Source: Mermis nigrescens (taxonomy: Eukaryota; Nematoda; Enoplea; Mermithida; Mermithidae). From it: a stretch of DNA of 64,000 bases. The stretch spans positions 15,772,304 to 15,836,303 of the forward strand of contig JAVLUZ010000145.1 in NCBI GenBank assembly GCA_036768485.1, read 5' to 3'. Made by a program: the position numbers and the translations under genes. Under the pieces are notes generated by a model. The model did no database searches, was not told where the DNA came from, and was given only the letters and a program-made list of their open reading frames with translations. Within the stretch, counting starts at the first letter, position 1; every line of letters begins with the position of its first letter. Below are positions 21,600 to 32,566 of this stretch, in pieces.

Positions 21600-23478
21600 G
21601 CAGTTGTCCCTGTGTTTCAACAACAATATCGCTTGTTGCCGTTAACAAATTTAAATAGAAGATAAATCGGATATGGTACGCTAATTCCTGTGTGTAACGG
21701 TTTTGCCATGTTTCATCTGCTGCATCATAAACGAACATATAAATTTACATAGGACATGAATCGAATTTTGTGACGCATTTAGCCATTTTTCAACGGAAGC
21801 AAAAATAATAAATTTACGCCAACACGTAGGTATTAAGTTAATTTGATTATTGGTAACCATCAGTATACCTCGTCGCTGAACAAATAATTCAATAATGAAA
21901 TTTAAACTTATATTTCACGACTCTAAATAATTAAAGAACCAATTCAGCTATACCTACCCTACACACGACTTAAGCTTACCGTAATTGACCTAATGATATT
22001 AGTAGGATGAAACTTACCTACATATTCATAGCACATGACATTAAAATTTGCTGTAATACAATTAAAAGAAAGTTTTAAGAAATGGCTAGCATATCAAAAC
22101 AAATTCGGCGAATCTTTGTTTCCTGATCTTTTTCATTTCGCCTTATCGCTCATCTTTTCCTTTATTACTACGTTTTTATCCATCATTTCCATTTTCTGTT
22201 TTCGCGCATTTTACCAAAAAGCTGCGAAAAAATTCTCCTTCATAAAAAATGCAATCGAAGCGCAATTTTTGAAGATTCAATTCTGCAGAATCGTAATTTT
22301 ACGTGAATTCAATTCATTTCAATTCGACACAGTATTGACTATTATGACAAATTAAAATAATTATGAATGACACGCGTGTGATAACATAATCACATAATGG
22401 AAAGATTAGAAATATTGCACAATTTTCTGTGCGGTAGTGCTGCTTCCTTAACCATATCGATACACTTGCTACATAAGTAGATACATCGGTTACCTACATA
22501 CCTACATACTTTTTTCATAATATCGTTTAACAAACGAGTCCTTTCTTATCTATCTTCGCGCAACGAAATACAATGTCAATATTATCGATCTTCGCACAAC
22601 GAAATAAAATGTCAATCTTATCGATCTTCGCGCAACGAAATAAAATATCAATTGTTGACTTCCGAAAAATCCTTAATTCTTTTTCTTTTTTTTAAAGCAA
22701 TACAAACTCAAAACTATGAATTAAAATTGTACAGTAATAGGTAATTTTCATATGATACAAACAAGATGATGGTGTACATACGAAAAAGAACTTTAATTTC
22801 TTTTCCGATTTGCATATGCAAATGATTTAATAAGAAGAAATTAATAATCATAATTTCAGCATGAAAACGATTGTTATTAATTAGAGCAACATAAAAACAA
22901 AATAAAAAATACTTGTTATCGCTGAAAATCCTGAAATAAACGACAAAGTCTTGAAATTTACACTTTTTCCAAAGGTTAAAATGTAATTTAATTACGTCAC
23001 ATTTGATAAAAAAATCTAATATTTTACAGTTAGATGTAATTCTTTTAGACGAACACAATGAGGTATCACACGACTATAAATCTTTTTGTGAGAAAAATTC
23101 AATTTTTTCGTAATTTTAAAATCGGTTTCATTCCTTGAATTCGACTTTTAAAAAAATTATTCAGAGGGGACGTCTCGACTTTTTTCTTAGAATGGTTCAT
23201 AAAAAAAATTTCAACAGTTTCTGTCCATACCACCAGGAGCAGACCCCCGACCACATTTTTCTCAAAATTCGAAATTCACCCTTGAATAAAAACGGCAATT
23301 TTAAACTTGAGAAAAAAATTCAAACCTGCAATGGGATCTGGTTAGAACAACTGATCCTCTAAAATTATTTGAATACGATCAAAGCCAAGGATTTTATCGA
23401 CGTTAGAAATTAAAAAACCCCGCTAATGCAAAACATAGCGAGTCAAACGTATATATAGAGAGCTACCGCTCTCTATAT
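21600..23478. other. AT-rich spacer upstream of the small-exon gene
   Basis: Contains the presumed promoter side of the minus-strand gene. Open frames at 22035-22355 (plus) and 22714-23058 (minus) are Phe/Ile/Lys-rich as expected for AT-rich DNA and are not called. Confidence 0.45.
22543..22655 (+). repeat. Three tandem ~37-bp repeats
   Basis: The unit CGATCTTCGCGCAACGAAAT plus AAAATGTCAATATTAT occurs three times with few changes. Confidence 0.85.
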
Positions 23479-24026
23479 GATAGTCTGTTTCATTTATTCA
23501 AGAGCTTTTTAGTCAATTCTTCTAAGGGCTACAGTAAGCTAAACAAGACGGATTACTGTACTTCGGCAGATCAGCCCAGTGAGGGCGAGTGGCTAGAATT
23601 CTTCCATTTTTAATGCACTAATACGCCCAAATTGATTTAGGCGTTTAATCAGTGCTGGGACATACTACAGTAAGCGCGCTAAACAAAAAGCTATTGGCTG
23701 GAATCGAACCCGGTTTTGCTTCGATTACAAGCAAGAGGTTTTACCACTGAGCTATGCGGGGGTTCACGGCGTCTCTTAACATCTTAGTCGATTGTGTTTA
23801 AAGTGTCGACTCAGGATAAGATGAATAAGCGATTTTTATCAGTAAGTTAATTGATCTGCTGGAAGACGAGAATAAATTATGCCGCAAAAATGTCACTGAA
23901 AAACCCTTCTTTGCTACTGTAGCTAAAGTGATATCTAGCGACTTACAGTAAATAACAAATAAGGGGTTACTGTAACCTCCAAAAACATTTATTGAAAAAG
24001 CTCTCGGATAAATGAAACAGACTATA
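23479..24026 (-). mobile_element. tRNA-bearing MITE, copy 1
   Basis: Inverted termini ATAGTCTGTTTCATTTATTC...GAGCTTTT and AAAAGCTCTCGG..AAATGAAACAGACTATA bound a 548-bp element. A tRNA-like segment lies at 23698-23761 on the minus strand. The same element recurs at 24455-25003 in reverse orientation and at 25690-28977, where it is split by an insertion. Confidence 0.85.
23698..23761 (-). other. tRNA-like sequence in MITE copy 1
   Basis: On the minus strand it has an A box TAGCTCAGTGG and a perfect B box GGTTCGATTCC at normal spacing. The acceptor arms do not pair and the anticodon arm is irregular, so I read it as a tRNA-derived pol III unit rather than a working tRNA. Confidence 0.7.
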
Positions 24027-24208
24027 GTTTTACCAATGCAATAACATTGCTCATATGAATTCATAGCAAATTTAAGACATACAGGATTTTGTAAAAACGG
24101 CTTATCCATTCCATTGCGCATGTGAAACTACACTGTAGGCCGAATTTAACGCGGTCGTGAATGTAGTTAATTCAAGATCTTAACGACGACTGGACACAAA
24201 AATAAATC

Positions 24209-24454
24209 TGATACTATAGTCTGTTTCATTCAGCTTTGAGGTTTTTGTAAAACTTTAATTCAGCTTTGAGGTTTTGTAAAACTTTAAAGTTATTACAAAA
24301 GTGTTTCGAACTAATACGGTAGATATGATATCCTACAGTATAAAGTGTCATATGGAGACTTATGCCATTGCTAAGCTGCATTAAGTACATCAATATTTCA
24401 AAACACTTTTGTAGCTTGATTTTTGCGGAAAAATGCAAATGAAAACCGCAAAGT
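24209..24454. mobile_element. Small element with partial CTATAGTCTGTTTCATT end
   Basis: It starts ACTATAGTCTGTTTCATTCAGC, holds a 30-bp direct repeat (TTCAGCTTTGAGG, 24231-24290) and abuts MITE copy 2. It may be a diverged relative of MITE-B. Confidence 0.4.
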
Positions 24455-25003
24455 TATAGTCTGTTTCATTTATCCGAGAGCTTTTTCACTAAATGTTTTT
24501 GAAGGCTACGGTAGCCGCTTTTTCTTATTTACTGTAGGTCGCTAGATCTCACTGTAGCTACGTACATAGCAAAGAAGGGTTTTCAATTACATTTTCGCGG
24601 CATAATTAATTCTTGTCTTCCAGCAGATCAATCAACTTACAGATAAAATCACGCATTCAGCTTATCCTCAGTTGACACTTTAAACACAATAGACTAAGAT
24701 GCTAACAAACGCCACGAACTCCCGCATAGCTCAGTGGTAGAACATCTGCTTGTCGTCGAAGCAACCCAGGTTTGATTCCAGCCGATAGCTTTTATTTAGC
24801 GCACTTACTGTAGTATGTCCCAGCGCTTATTAAATGCTAAATTAAATTTATATGGACTGAGTAATGCACCAAAAATGTAAGAATTCCAGCCACTCGCTCT
24901 CACTGAGCTGATTTGCCCAGTTACAGTAAATTGTCTTGTTTCGCTTACTCTAGCTCATAAAAAAATTGACTAAAAAGCTCTTGAATAAACGAAACGGACT
25001 ATA
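24455..25003 (+). mobile_element. tRNA-bearing MITE, copy 2
   Basis: 549 bp in the opposite orientation to copy 1, with ends TATAGTCTGTTTCATTTATC and GAAACGGACTATA. All internal blocks align with copy 1 in reverse. Confidence 0.85.
24721..24785 (+). other. tRNA-like sequence in MITE copy 2
   Basis: A box TAGCTCAGTGG at 24727-24737 and B box GGTTTGATTCC at 24769-24779. A possible anticodon stem GCTT/AAGC exists, but the acceptor stem does not form. It is not called as a functional tRNA. Confidence 0.7.
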
Positions 25004-26190
25004 ATTGAAACAGACTATAGAAACTATGCTGTAGGCCGAATTTAACCCATACACGAATATAAGTAATACAAGATCTTAATGTCGACTGGATAAAAACGAA
25101 TCTTTGATACAAAATTTTTAGTTTTGATAGTTTATATTAGATATTAAAGTTTATATTTAATAAGTTAATATACAATATATATATGGCATAAATTTATATT
25201 CACATTTATGCCAGTGAAAACTCAATTGTAGTATTGTAAAAGATAAGGATTTTTTGCAAGATAAAAGATAAAGATAAAGTTGAAATTTTAAAATCTTGAA
25301 GATAAAGATAAAGATAAAGATAAAAAATTAAGAAAGATAAAAGATAAAGATAATTTGCAAGATAAAGGAATCAAAACGATAAAGATAAAGATAAGGATAA
25401 AGATAAACAGTAAATATGGTAACTTGGACCTAGGAAAATGATGTATGTGAAGTGCAATAAACGAGAGTGGGTGATGCAAAACAGCCAAAGGCATTAAGGA
25501 CACATAAATGTTGGTTTGGAAGTTTACCCGTGGTATCTGACTGACACACGTACTACTACTACTGGCTGACAGCAAGTCACTTCTTTCTTTTCACAAGCAT
25601 CAAAACCGTGCTCTGTGCGCCTGTATACAAAGTATAGTCGCAACATTTATTGATTTTTCAAACTTCTCTATTCTTCATAGGCTTAGACTTATAGTCTGTT
25701 TCATTTACTCGAGAGCTTTTTAGTAAATTTTTTAAGGGCTACAGTAAACGAAACAAGACGTATTACTGTAATTCGGCAGATCAGCTTAGTGAGGGCGAGT
25801 GGCTCGAATTCTTCCATTTTTAATGCGCTAATCCGCCTATATAAATTGAATTTAGGCACTTAATCAGTGCTGAGACATACTGTAGTAAGTGCGCTAAACA
25901 AGAAGTTATCGGCTGGGATCGAATCCGGGTTGCTTCGACGCCAAGCAGATGTTTTACCACTGACCTATACGGGATTTCACGGCGTTTCTTGACATCTTAG
26001 TCTATCGTGTTTAAAGTGTCAACTCAGGATAAGCTGAATTGGCGATTTTTATCTATAAGTTGATTGATCTGTTAGAAGACAAGAATAAATTATGGGGAAA
26101 CGATGGGTAAAAGCCGGAAGCGGAAAGGGAAACGACTAAAGCACCGGAACCGGGGTTCCCCAAGTATGTACGCCACATCAGGGTCAACAC

Positions 26191-26452
26191 CATACGTGGG
26201 CAGCAAGAAAATTCTGGGGGTCCAAAGATTTTTTGAAGGTCGAAAAATGGCCTTAAAAATGGTGGTATGGCAATAAAAACACCATTTTTTGACGTTTCTC
26301 ATCAAAAACTATCCATTGGCATCAAAAAATTGCGAAAAAAAAACGAAATAAATTTTCAAAAAATTGAATTCTGGGGGGGGGGTATTTTGATTTCTGGGGG
26401 GGTATTTTGGTTTCTGGGGGGTGCATACCCCCAAACCCCACGTCCAGGTGTG
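26191..26452 (-). mobile_element. MITE-A copy g with perfect 8-bp TSD
   Basis: CATACGTGGGCAGC to CACGTCCAGGTGTG, flanked by GTCAACAC at 26183-26190 and 26453-26460. Lies in the left arm of X. Confidence 0.95.
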
Positions 26453-26487
26453 GTCAACACCCCAACCCCGTTTCCGGCACTTTGGAC

Positions 26488-28225
26488 CAGAGGCGTAGCC
26501 AGGATTTCGGTTCGGGGGGGGCATGAACAAAAATTTTTTTAATACTACTTTTGCATTGCATGTCAGTAACGTTATGTATAGTAAAACTGAGTTTTTCGAC
26601 CTTTAGTAGTGTAGCCTAGCTAATTTATGGGTTTCTGACGATCAAAAATACAAAAAGTGTAAAGCGACGCGAAGTGCCGAAAATTTTTGGAATTTCTACC
26701 GTTTTCATGTAGAATTTACGGCCTTTCTATTAACAAACACTTCGGAAATCATAAGTGGCGCAAAGCGCCAAGAAATTTAGTCATTTTTTACCGCCCTTAA
26801 CATTTTGTAGCTCTGTGGAAACTAATAGTCTGACACAGCAGAAAATTATCACATTTGTACTGAACAATTTTGACACTTCAAGCTTCTAACAAGAAAGATA
26901 TTTTGAGTGATTCGGGCTTTTAAACGCAAACAGAAAGAACAGTAACTGGCGGCCGCTATGCGCCGAAAAATTTTGACGTTTTTGCACTTAAAACTCACTT
27001 TATACCGCGCTTAAATCATACAAAACAGACAAATTGATGCCGGCGCGAAGCGTCGGAAATTTTTAAAAATTCTAACCCTTTTACCTGGCTCGTTCTCCCT
27101 AAAATCTCGTTGCACATGTACAACGACATTTTACAGCTGCGGGGGGTCTGGTGCATACGTGGGCAGCAAGAAAATTCTGGGAGTGCAAGATTTTTCAAAG
27201 GTCAAAAAAATGGCCTTAAAAGTGGTGGTATGACGAAAAAACACCATTTTTCGACGTTTCTCATTGAGCACTATCTATTGGCATCAAAAAATTGCGAAAA
27301 AAACGAAAAAAAATTTTAAAAATTGAATTCTGGGGGAGGGGTATTTTGATTTCTGGGGGAAGGTATTTTGGTTTTTGGTTTCTCGGGGGGGGGGGTGCAT
27401 ACCCCCCACGCCCAGGTGTGGTCTGGCGTGGCGCGCTCAAGCGTTCCCAGCGGGTTTCGGGGCAGAGTCCCGGAAAATTTTGTAAAAAAGCATTTTAATG
27501 TTAAATAGTAACGTTAAAATTTTCGCAAAATCGGCCAAATCTCGGTTCTGAATCAAGCCCAAAAACACTTAAAAATGCTGAACTCCTACATTGCACAAAA
27601 CTTCTGAGCTGAAATGCGTTTTTCGACCTCTGCTAATTTACATAGCGCAGCAACGTGTCGCTGCCAATAAGATAAAGAAAAATGTATCAATGAAAATTTT
27701 GTTCTTACCGTTTTCAGGTCCATTTGTGGCCTTCTTATTAACAAGATGCAGTTCAGAAATTAGGAAATGCGCAAAAACATAAGAAAATTTGGCCATTCCT
27801 TCCATTTAAAATAGGATTATGTCACCTTGTAAAGAAAGACAACAGAGCGAAGAATAGACAAAGTGGTACACAAAAGACAAACAAAGTAGACAATGCACAA
27901 ACTGGTACACAATAATTTTCGCACTTTTACTATTATGCTCAACAAGTATGCGCAGTTTCATTCAACGATTAAATAGTGCATTAAATTACTAAAGTGATGT
28001 GAAGTGCTGGATTATTTTAGCTGATTCAAGCTTTTAAATTCATTGGATCTATATAACAATAAATAATAATGACTCGGCGCGAAGCGCCGGAAAACGTTTG
28101 ACGTTTTTGCCTTTTTAAATTCAGTTTTTTGGGCACAAATTATTGCAACAGAAAAATCAACAATATTTCTGAAAAATTTCGGGGGGGGGCATGTGCCCCC
28201 AATGCCCCCCCTGGCTACGCCTATG
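26488..28225. mobile_element. hAT-type element E3
   Basis: Ends CAGAGGCGTAGCCAGG and CCTGGCTACGCCTATG, flanked by perfect CTTTGGAC at 26480-26487 and 28226-28233. It is the reference for E1 and E2. Length 1,738 bp including MITE-A copy h; no transposase. It holds several GGCGC palindromes. Confidence 0.95.
27154..27420 (-). mobile_element. MITE-A copy h
   Basis: Inside E3. Flanking 8-mers GTCTGGTG (27146-27153) and GTCTGGCG (27421-27428), 7/8 match. Confidence 0.95.
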
Positions 28226-28365
28226 CTTTGGACTACCCCCAGGGCGCAGAAACCCCCGACGGAACCGGGGTCAGCTACACATATGAATCAAGGGCCCCCT
28301 TTCCGAGCCCCTAAACCCCCCTTCAGTAAGACAAATTTTGCCAGAAAAGGGGTTGGGGTGTTGAC

Positions 28366-28651
28366 CAAACATGGGCGTGGGGGATCGGGGGGTATGCACC
28401 CCCAGAAGTTGGAATACCCCACCCCAGAAATCAAAATACCTATTCCCCAGAATTCAATTTTCGAAATTTTTTTGCTTTTTTAGCGATTTTTTGATGCCAT
28501 TTGATAGTGCTCGATGAGAAACTTCGAAAAATGGTCTCTTTTCGCCACGACCACTTTATAGGACCATTTTATGACCTTTGAAAATTTTTTGACCCCCGCC
28601 ACAGAAATTTTTTCACACCCCCCCCCAGAATTTTGGTGCTGCCCACCTATG
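28366..28651 (+). mobile_element. MITE-A copy i
   Basis: In the right arm of X, inverted relative to copy g. Flanks GTGTTGAC (28358-28365) and GTGTTCAC (28652-28659), 7/8 match, and related to the GTCAACAC of copy g read on the other strand. Confidence 0.95.
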
Positions 28652-29496
28652 GTGTTCACCTTGATGTGCCCTACTTGGGGAACCCCGGTTCTGGCGGTTT
28701 GGATCGTTTCCGTTTTCCGGCTTTTACCCATCGTTTCCGTTTCGGTTTCCAGATTTTGCCCACTGTTTCCGTTTCCGGATTTTACCCATCATTTCCGTTT
28801 CCCTTTCCGGGTTTTACCCACACCCTAAATTATTCCGCAAAAATGCTATTGAAAACCCTTCGTTGCTTCGTAGCTATAGTATGACCTAGCGACGTACAGT
28901 ACATAAGAAAGAAGGGATTACTGTAGCCACCGGAAACATTTACTGACAAAGCTCTCGGATAAATGAAACAGACTATAGATTAACGTGGATGCTAGTAGTA
29001 GTACTCCCGCTTAGATTGTTATCACTCCCGTTTACTTAGGTCGATATACAGGCATTAGTTTGGGCCACACGTCTTAGGGTTCAAACAATCGTTTTCTGTT
29101 CTTTTCTTGCATTACAGTAAAACTCGAATGCGTCTAAATGTATTTCACGTCAAACCTGCATTTTGGATTACATGCCATCTTATGTACATACTTTATCTTT
29201 TTTAGCAAGATAAATTCCTATCAAAAAGATGAAGATAAAGATAAAGATGGCCTGTGATTTTTCCAAAAGATAAAGATAAAGATAAAGATAAAATAAAGAA
29301 ATCGTCAAGATAAAGATAAAGATATCTTTATCTTTATCTTTATCTTGCTAGAAAGATAAAGATAGAGATATCTTTTACAACACTACTCAATTGCTATTCT
29401 AAGAGGATGAAAAAATTAAGTATTTCGATTTTGAAAAAATGTATGTGCATATGTACTCGTACATACGTACGTACATATATTCATGGTAATAGTACA

Positions 29497-29820
29497 ACCG
29501 GGTCATTTGGGAATTTATATGCCATCTATCTCCAATCACCGGTACAGTGTCAGCCATCTCGGACTTACGGCCACCTGGTACAGTCGGCCACTCAGGACTG
29601 TCGGCTGCCTGGGGGGACTATTGGCCGCCCAGTACGGTCGGCCACCCAGGATTGTGCGGCCACTCGGAACAGCTCGGTCAGTAGGTACTGTCAGTCAATC
29701 AGGAATTTTTCGATTGATGGATCTATTTTTATACTCATTTGTCAGCGACCCAGGACTGTTGGTCACACAGGACTGTCATTCACCCGGGAAGACTGTCGGT
29801 CTCCCGGGATGTTACCTTCA
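29497..29820. repeat. Array of ACTGTCGGCCACCCGGG-type repeats
   Basis: About a dozen degenerate ~17-22 bp units, inverted relative to 6010-6200. The spacer core with TTTTTCGATTGATGGATCTA (about 29706) matches the core at 6045. Open frames across it (29407-30019) follow the repeats and are not genes. Confidence 0.8.
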
Positions 29821-29829
29821 AAACAGACT

Positions 29830-30712
29830 GGATATGCAGCTTACAATTCGTTTCTCAAAATCTTTAGGTAAATGTCCACTCGTATTCACTAATTCGAGTT
29901 TTTTTTCACAAAGTTTGATGCACATGAATTTCGGCTGCAAAAGAAAAGTTGAGATGTATTCACATCTACATACAAATATTACTGTAGGATATCACTTGTT
30001 GTGTAATATGTTGTATTAGCGAAACTTATATAGCCTTTTTGAGCCATAGGAAGTTCTCGAATTCCTGAAACTGACTGTAGGTCTGGGTTTGTCCGCTTTA
30101 GGTACCCACATAGGTATGCGTGCTCTTAGGCTCTTGTTCCCGGAGCATGGCTGCGGAAGCCCTCCCCACGTGCAAGAGAATTGTCGGCTTGTCCCGCAAA
30201 ATCATCGTAAAAAGGGGCTTTTGTAACCCTCCGTTTATTATCATATTATTGCAATCGAGGGGTACCATCAAAGGACGCCGCCCTCTATTGTAAGCTGCAC
30301 TTTTATATTATATTCTCTGATTATTGCTGCATTATTAATCAAATGCAGTATAAGTATCCAAAACCAGCTAAAAAATTTCAAGTTTATTTTAAATTGTAAT
30401 AAAATTAGAAATTTCTGTTGGGTACCTTTTATTGACTTATGTACATACTTTCGAATTAAAGATTGAGCTCAACACTATTTTCCACCTAAAATGCATATGC
30501 TGTTTCCTTGTGCCTTATGTGCAGAGCATACAAACAGTAAGATGAAATCGTTCCAAGAAATTTTCTGAATGTGTTGCCTTGCCAGTGTCACACCTTGATA
30601 GTGTCGGGCCGAACACTATAAGGCACCTCAAAGTGTCCGGCTCTTCTTTGAAGTGTCCGAGTTACGCTGGAGTATACGTGCGCGTACGCCCATGCATATC
30701 ACTGGCTGTACA
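29830..30712. other. No gene seen
   Basis: Mixed-composition sequence without a long frame, known motif or clear repeat. Confidence 0.45.
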
Positions 30713-31013
30713 CATAGGTGGGCAGCACCAAAATTCTGAGGGGGGGGGTGAAAAAATTTTCAAAGGTCAAAAAATGATCTTAAAAGTGATTGTATGGCGG
30801 AAAAAAACACCATTTATCGACGTTTTTCATCAAGCACTATCCAATGGCATCAAAAAATCGCTAAAAAAAACTAAAAAAGCAAAGAAAATTTCAAAATTCG
30901 AATTTTTGGGGGAGGGGGGGGGGGTTTGATTTCTGGGGGGGGTATTTCGACTCTCTGGGGGGGGGGGGGGGGGTGCATACCCCCCAAACCCCACCCCCCC
31001 ACGCCCATGTGTG
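30713..31013 (-). mobile_element. MITE-A copy j with perfect 8-bp TSD
   Basis: The longest copy (301 bp), swollen by G/C homopolymers. Flanked by GCTGTACA at 30705-30712 and 31014-31021. Confidence 0.95.
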
Positions 31014-31362
31014 GCTGTACAATCAGGTAAGTTGGCATGTACATACACGTACCTTGTTCAATGTATTGAGGTACATAAATACAAGCAAGCTGATACATTA
31101 CAAACTTAATAATTGATTGACTTATGATGCTACAATGTCCATAAAAAAACCTTAAAATACGCAGCAAACAGTATTAAAATTGAGTAGCATAATACTATGA
31201 TTCAGCAAAATATAAAGTAATCAGTCTCTTGTTTCAATAAGAAAAGGAAAGTAAACTGCACTGTACCATTCACTCAGCGATTATAAAAAGACATGCTAAG
31301 ACTTCATTTTCTATATTGCCTCATCATGCATACCATTCATACATGTAACAAGGGGTGGAGAT

Positions 31363-31575
31363 CATATGTGGGCAGCAAAAACATTCTGGGGGAAGTGCAA
31401 GATTTTTCAAAAGGTCAAAAAAGGCCTTAAAAATGATGGTATGGCGAAAATAATACCATTTTTAAACGTTTCTCATTGAGCACTATTTATTGGCATCAAA
31501 AAATTGCAAAAAGCAAAAAAATTTCAGAAATCGAATTCCAGAGGGTATTTTGATTTCTGGGGTATAAACGCAGGT
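31363..31575 (-). mobile_element. MITE-A copy k (3' end eroded)
   Basis: Begins CATATGTGGGCAGC. The far end is shortened to ACGCAGGTAATG and no clear duplication remains. Confidence 0.75.
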
Positions 31576-31579
31576 AATG

Positions 31580-32390
31580 CTTAAGTGCGACTGTAATATA
31601 CTTATTAAAACTCACAAGCGAGGTTTTGAGGACGCATCTTTACTAAAAATATTCCACCATCGAGTTATGAAAAACTAGGGTAAAACTAAACTGAACTCTC
31701 ATATCACGCAACTTAAATATTACTTTATAACACAGAAGAATGGCAGTCACGTACACAGGATATAATTGCATTTCAACTTTATTTTTGAGGTCATAAATTA
31801 AGCACATTGAATTCATATGCGAAAAATGTTGAGAAGGTGTAAAACAGCTTAAAATGAACGTGGACACTGTGACAATTGGGCGACGTTTGTTAACTACGTA
31901 AGAAAAGTAATAAAACGGAATAAAGCGTCAACTAGTTTAAGTCAAAAGAACTAAGTAGCTAAAGTTCATCACGCTGGCTTAGTTGTCTATTTGAATAATA
32001 TACACGTAGACTAATAGTAGTATCTTGAATAGGAAGTTCAGGCTTGTACGTCACATCCCCCTTCTTTAGCTCGGATGATTGAAGCATTAACGATTGGATT
32101 ATATGAAGTGTACAGTTGTAGATGCGACTTGATACGATTGAAAATAAGGATTTCACACGCATATATAACACACAAATGTTTATAGCACTCATAATATTCG
32201 TTCATTAGGTAAATACATTAAGTTTAACTTATAATAAGCACGGATTAATCACATACCTAGCTTAGTACTCTATTTCTGAACTCCGCTTATCTCATCTGTT
32301 TTTGCATCAGAAACGAGTATAGTTTGAACTTGCTTACTAATATTTTTGTGTTGGTATAGAGGGCTGTTTATTGAAATAAGGTTTGTTACG
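31580..32390. other. No gene seen
   Basis: AT-rich sequence. Minus frames at 31643-31867 and 31959-32192 have no recognisable domain. Confidence 0.4.
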
Positions 32391-32562
32391 ATTAACATGC
32401 ACTGTCTCCGACATCAGTAGGCATAGTCATAGACTGTATTGTAACATTTGGGTATTCTATTGAAATAATTTGTAAGTGCCTTGGAAAATCTGTGCACAAC
32501 TTTTTACACAAACCTTGTTTCACTACTTGTGCCTCTTTCAGTACTAAGTCATGAACTTTATA
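32391..32562 (-). pseudogene. Old gypsy integrase C-terminus, distal part
   Basis: The minus strand reads in one frame through a typical post-catalytic integrase segment (YKVHDLVLKEAQVVKQGL, then KKLC). It continues the frame of the relic at 46972-47139 on the other side of the younger LTR element, so the two were once contiguous. Confidence 0.7.
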
Positions 32563-32566
32563 TGCT
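32563..32566 (+). repeat. Target site duplication TGCT (left)
   Basis: Matches TGCT at 46968-46971. The reading frame of the interrupted integrase supports this as the duplicated target. Confidence 0.6.

Larger units (their letters stand above)
26094..28825. mobile_element. Element X with long inverted arms
   Basis: A 2,732-bp insertion flanked by perfect TAAATTAT (26086-26093 and 28826-28833). Both arms contain GGGTAAAAGCCGG-type ends, GGAACCGGGGTTCCCCAAGTA and, at the same position, a copy of MITE-A. The right end has four tandem units of the form TTTACCCATCGTTTCCGTTT. E3 occupies the centre. No transposase is visible. Confidence 0.8.
25690..28977 (-). mobile_element. tRNA-bearing MITE, copy 3 (split by element X)
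   Basis: The 5' part (25690-26093) and 3' part (28826-28977) together make one complete element in the copy 1 orientation. The tRNA-like segment is at about 25912-25974 on the minus strand and has drifted. It is interrupted by X within TAAATTAT. The surrounding sequences (CATAGGCTTAGACTTA and CCCGCTTAG) suggest it lies inside yet another element related to 16260-16440. Confidence 0.85.
25228..29386. mobile_element. Outermost nested element (GATA-rich MITE, split)
   Basis: Ends GTAGTATTGTAAAAGATA and TATCTTTTACAACACTAC form an inverted repeat, flanked by TCAATT at 25222-25227 and 29387-29392. Between the ends lie (AAGATA)n tracts at 25260-25420 and 29210-29370, and everything else in this interval is nested inside. 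A compact relative of the element sits at 48574-48697. Confidence 0.65.

Noticed and set aside
22035..22355. A 106-codon open frame
   Set aside because: Phe/Ile/Lys-rich with no motif; expected by chance in AT-rich DNA.
23698..25974. Three tRNA genes
   Set aside because: A and B boxes are good, but the acceptor stems do not pair, the anticodon differs in each copy and all three sit inside the same MITE.
29407..30019. Open frames of 154 and 178 codons
   Set aside because: They translate the short-repeat array in two frames; the repeat explains the openness.
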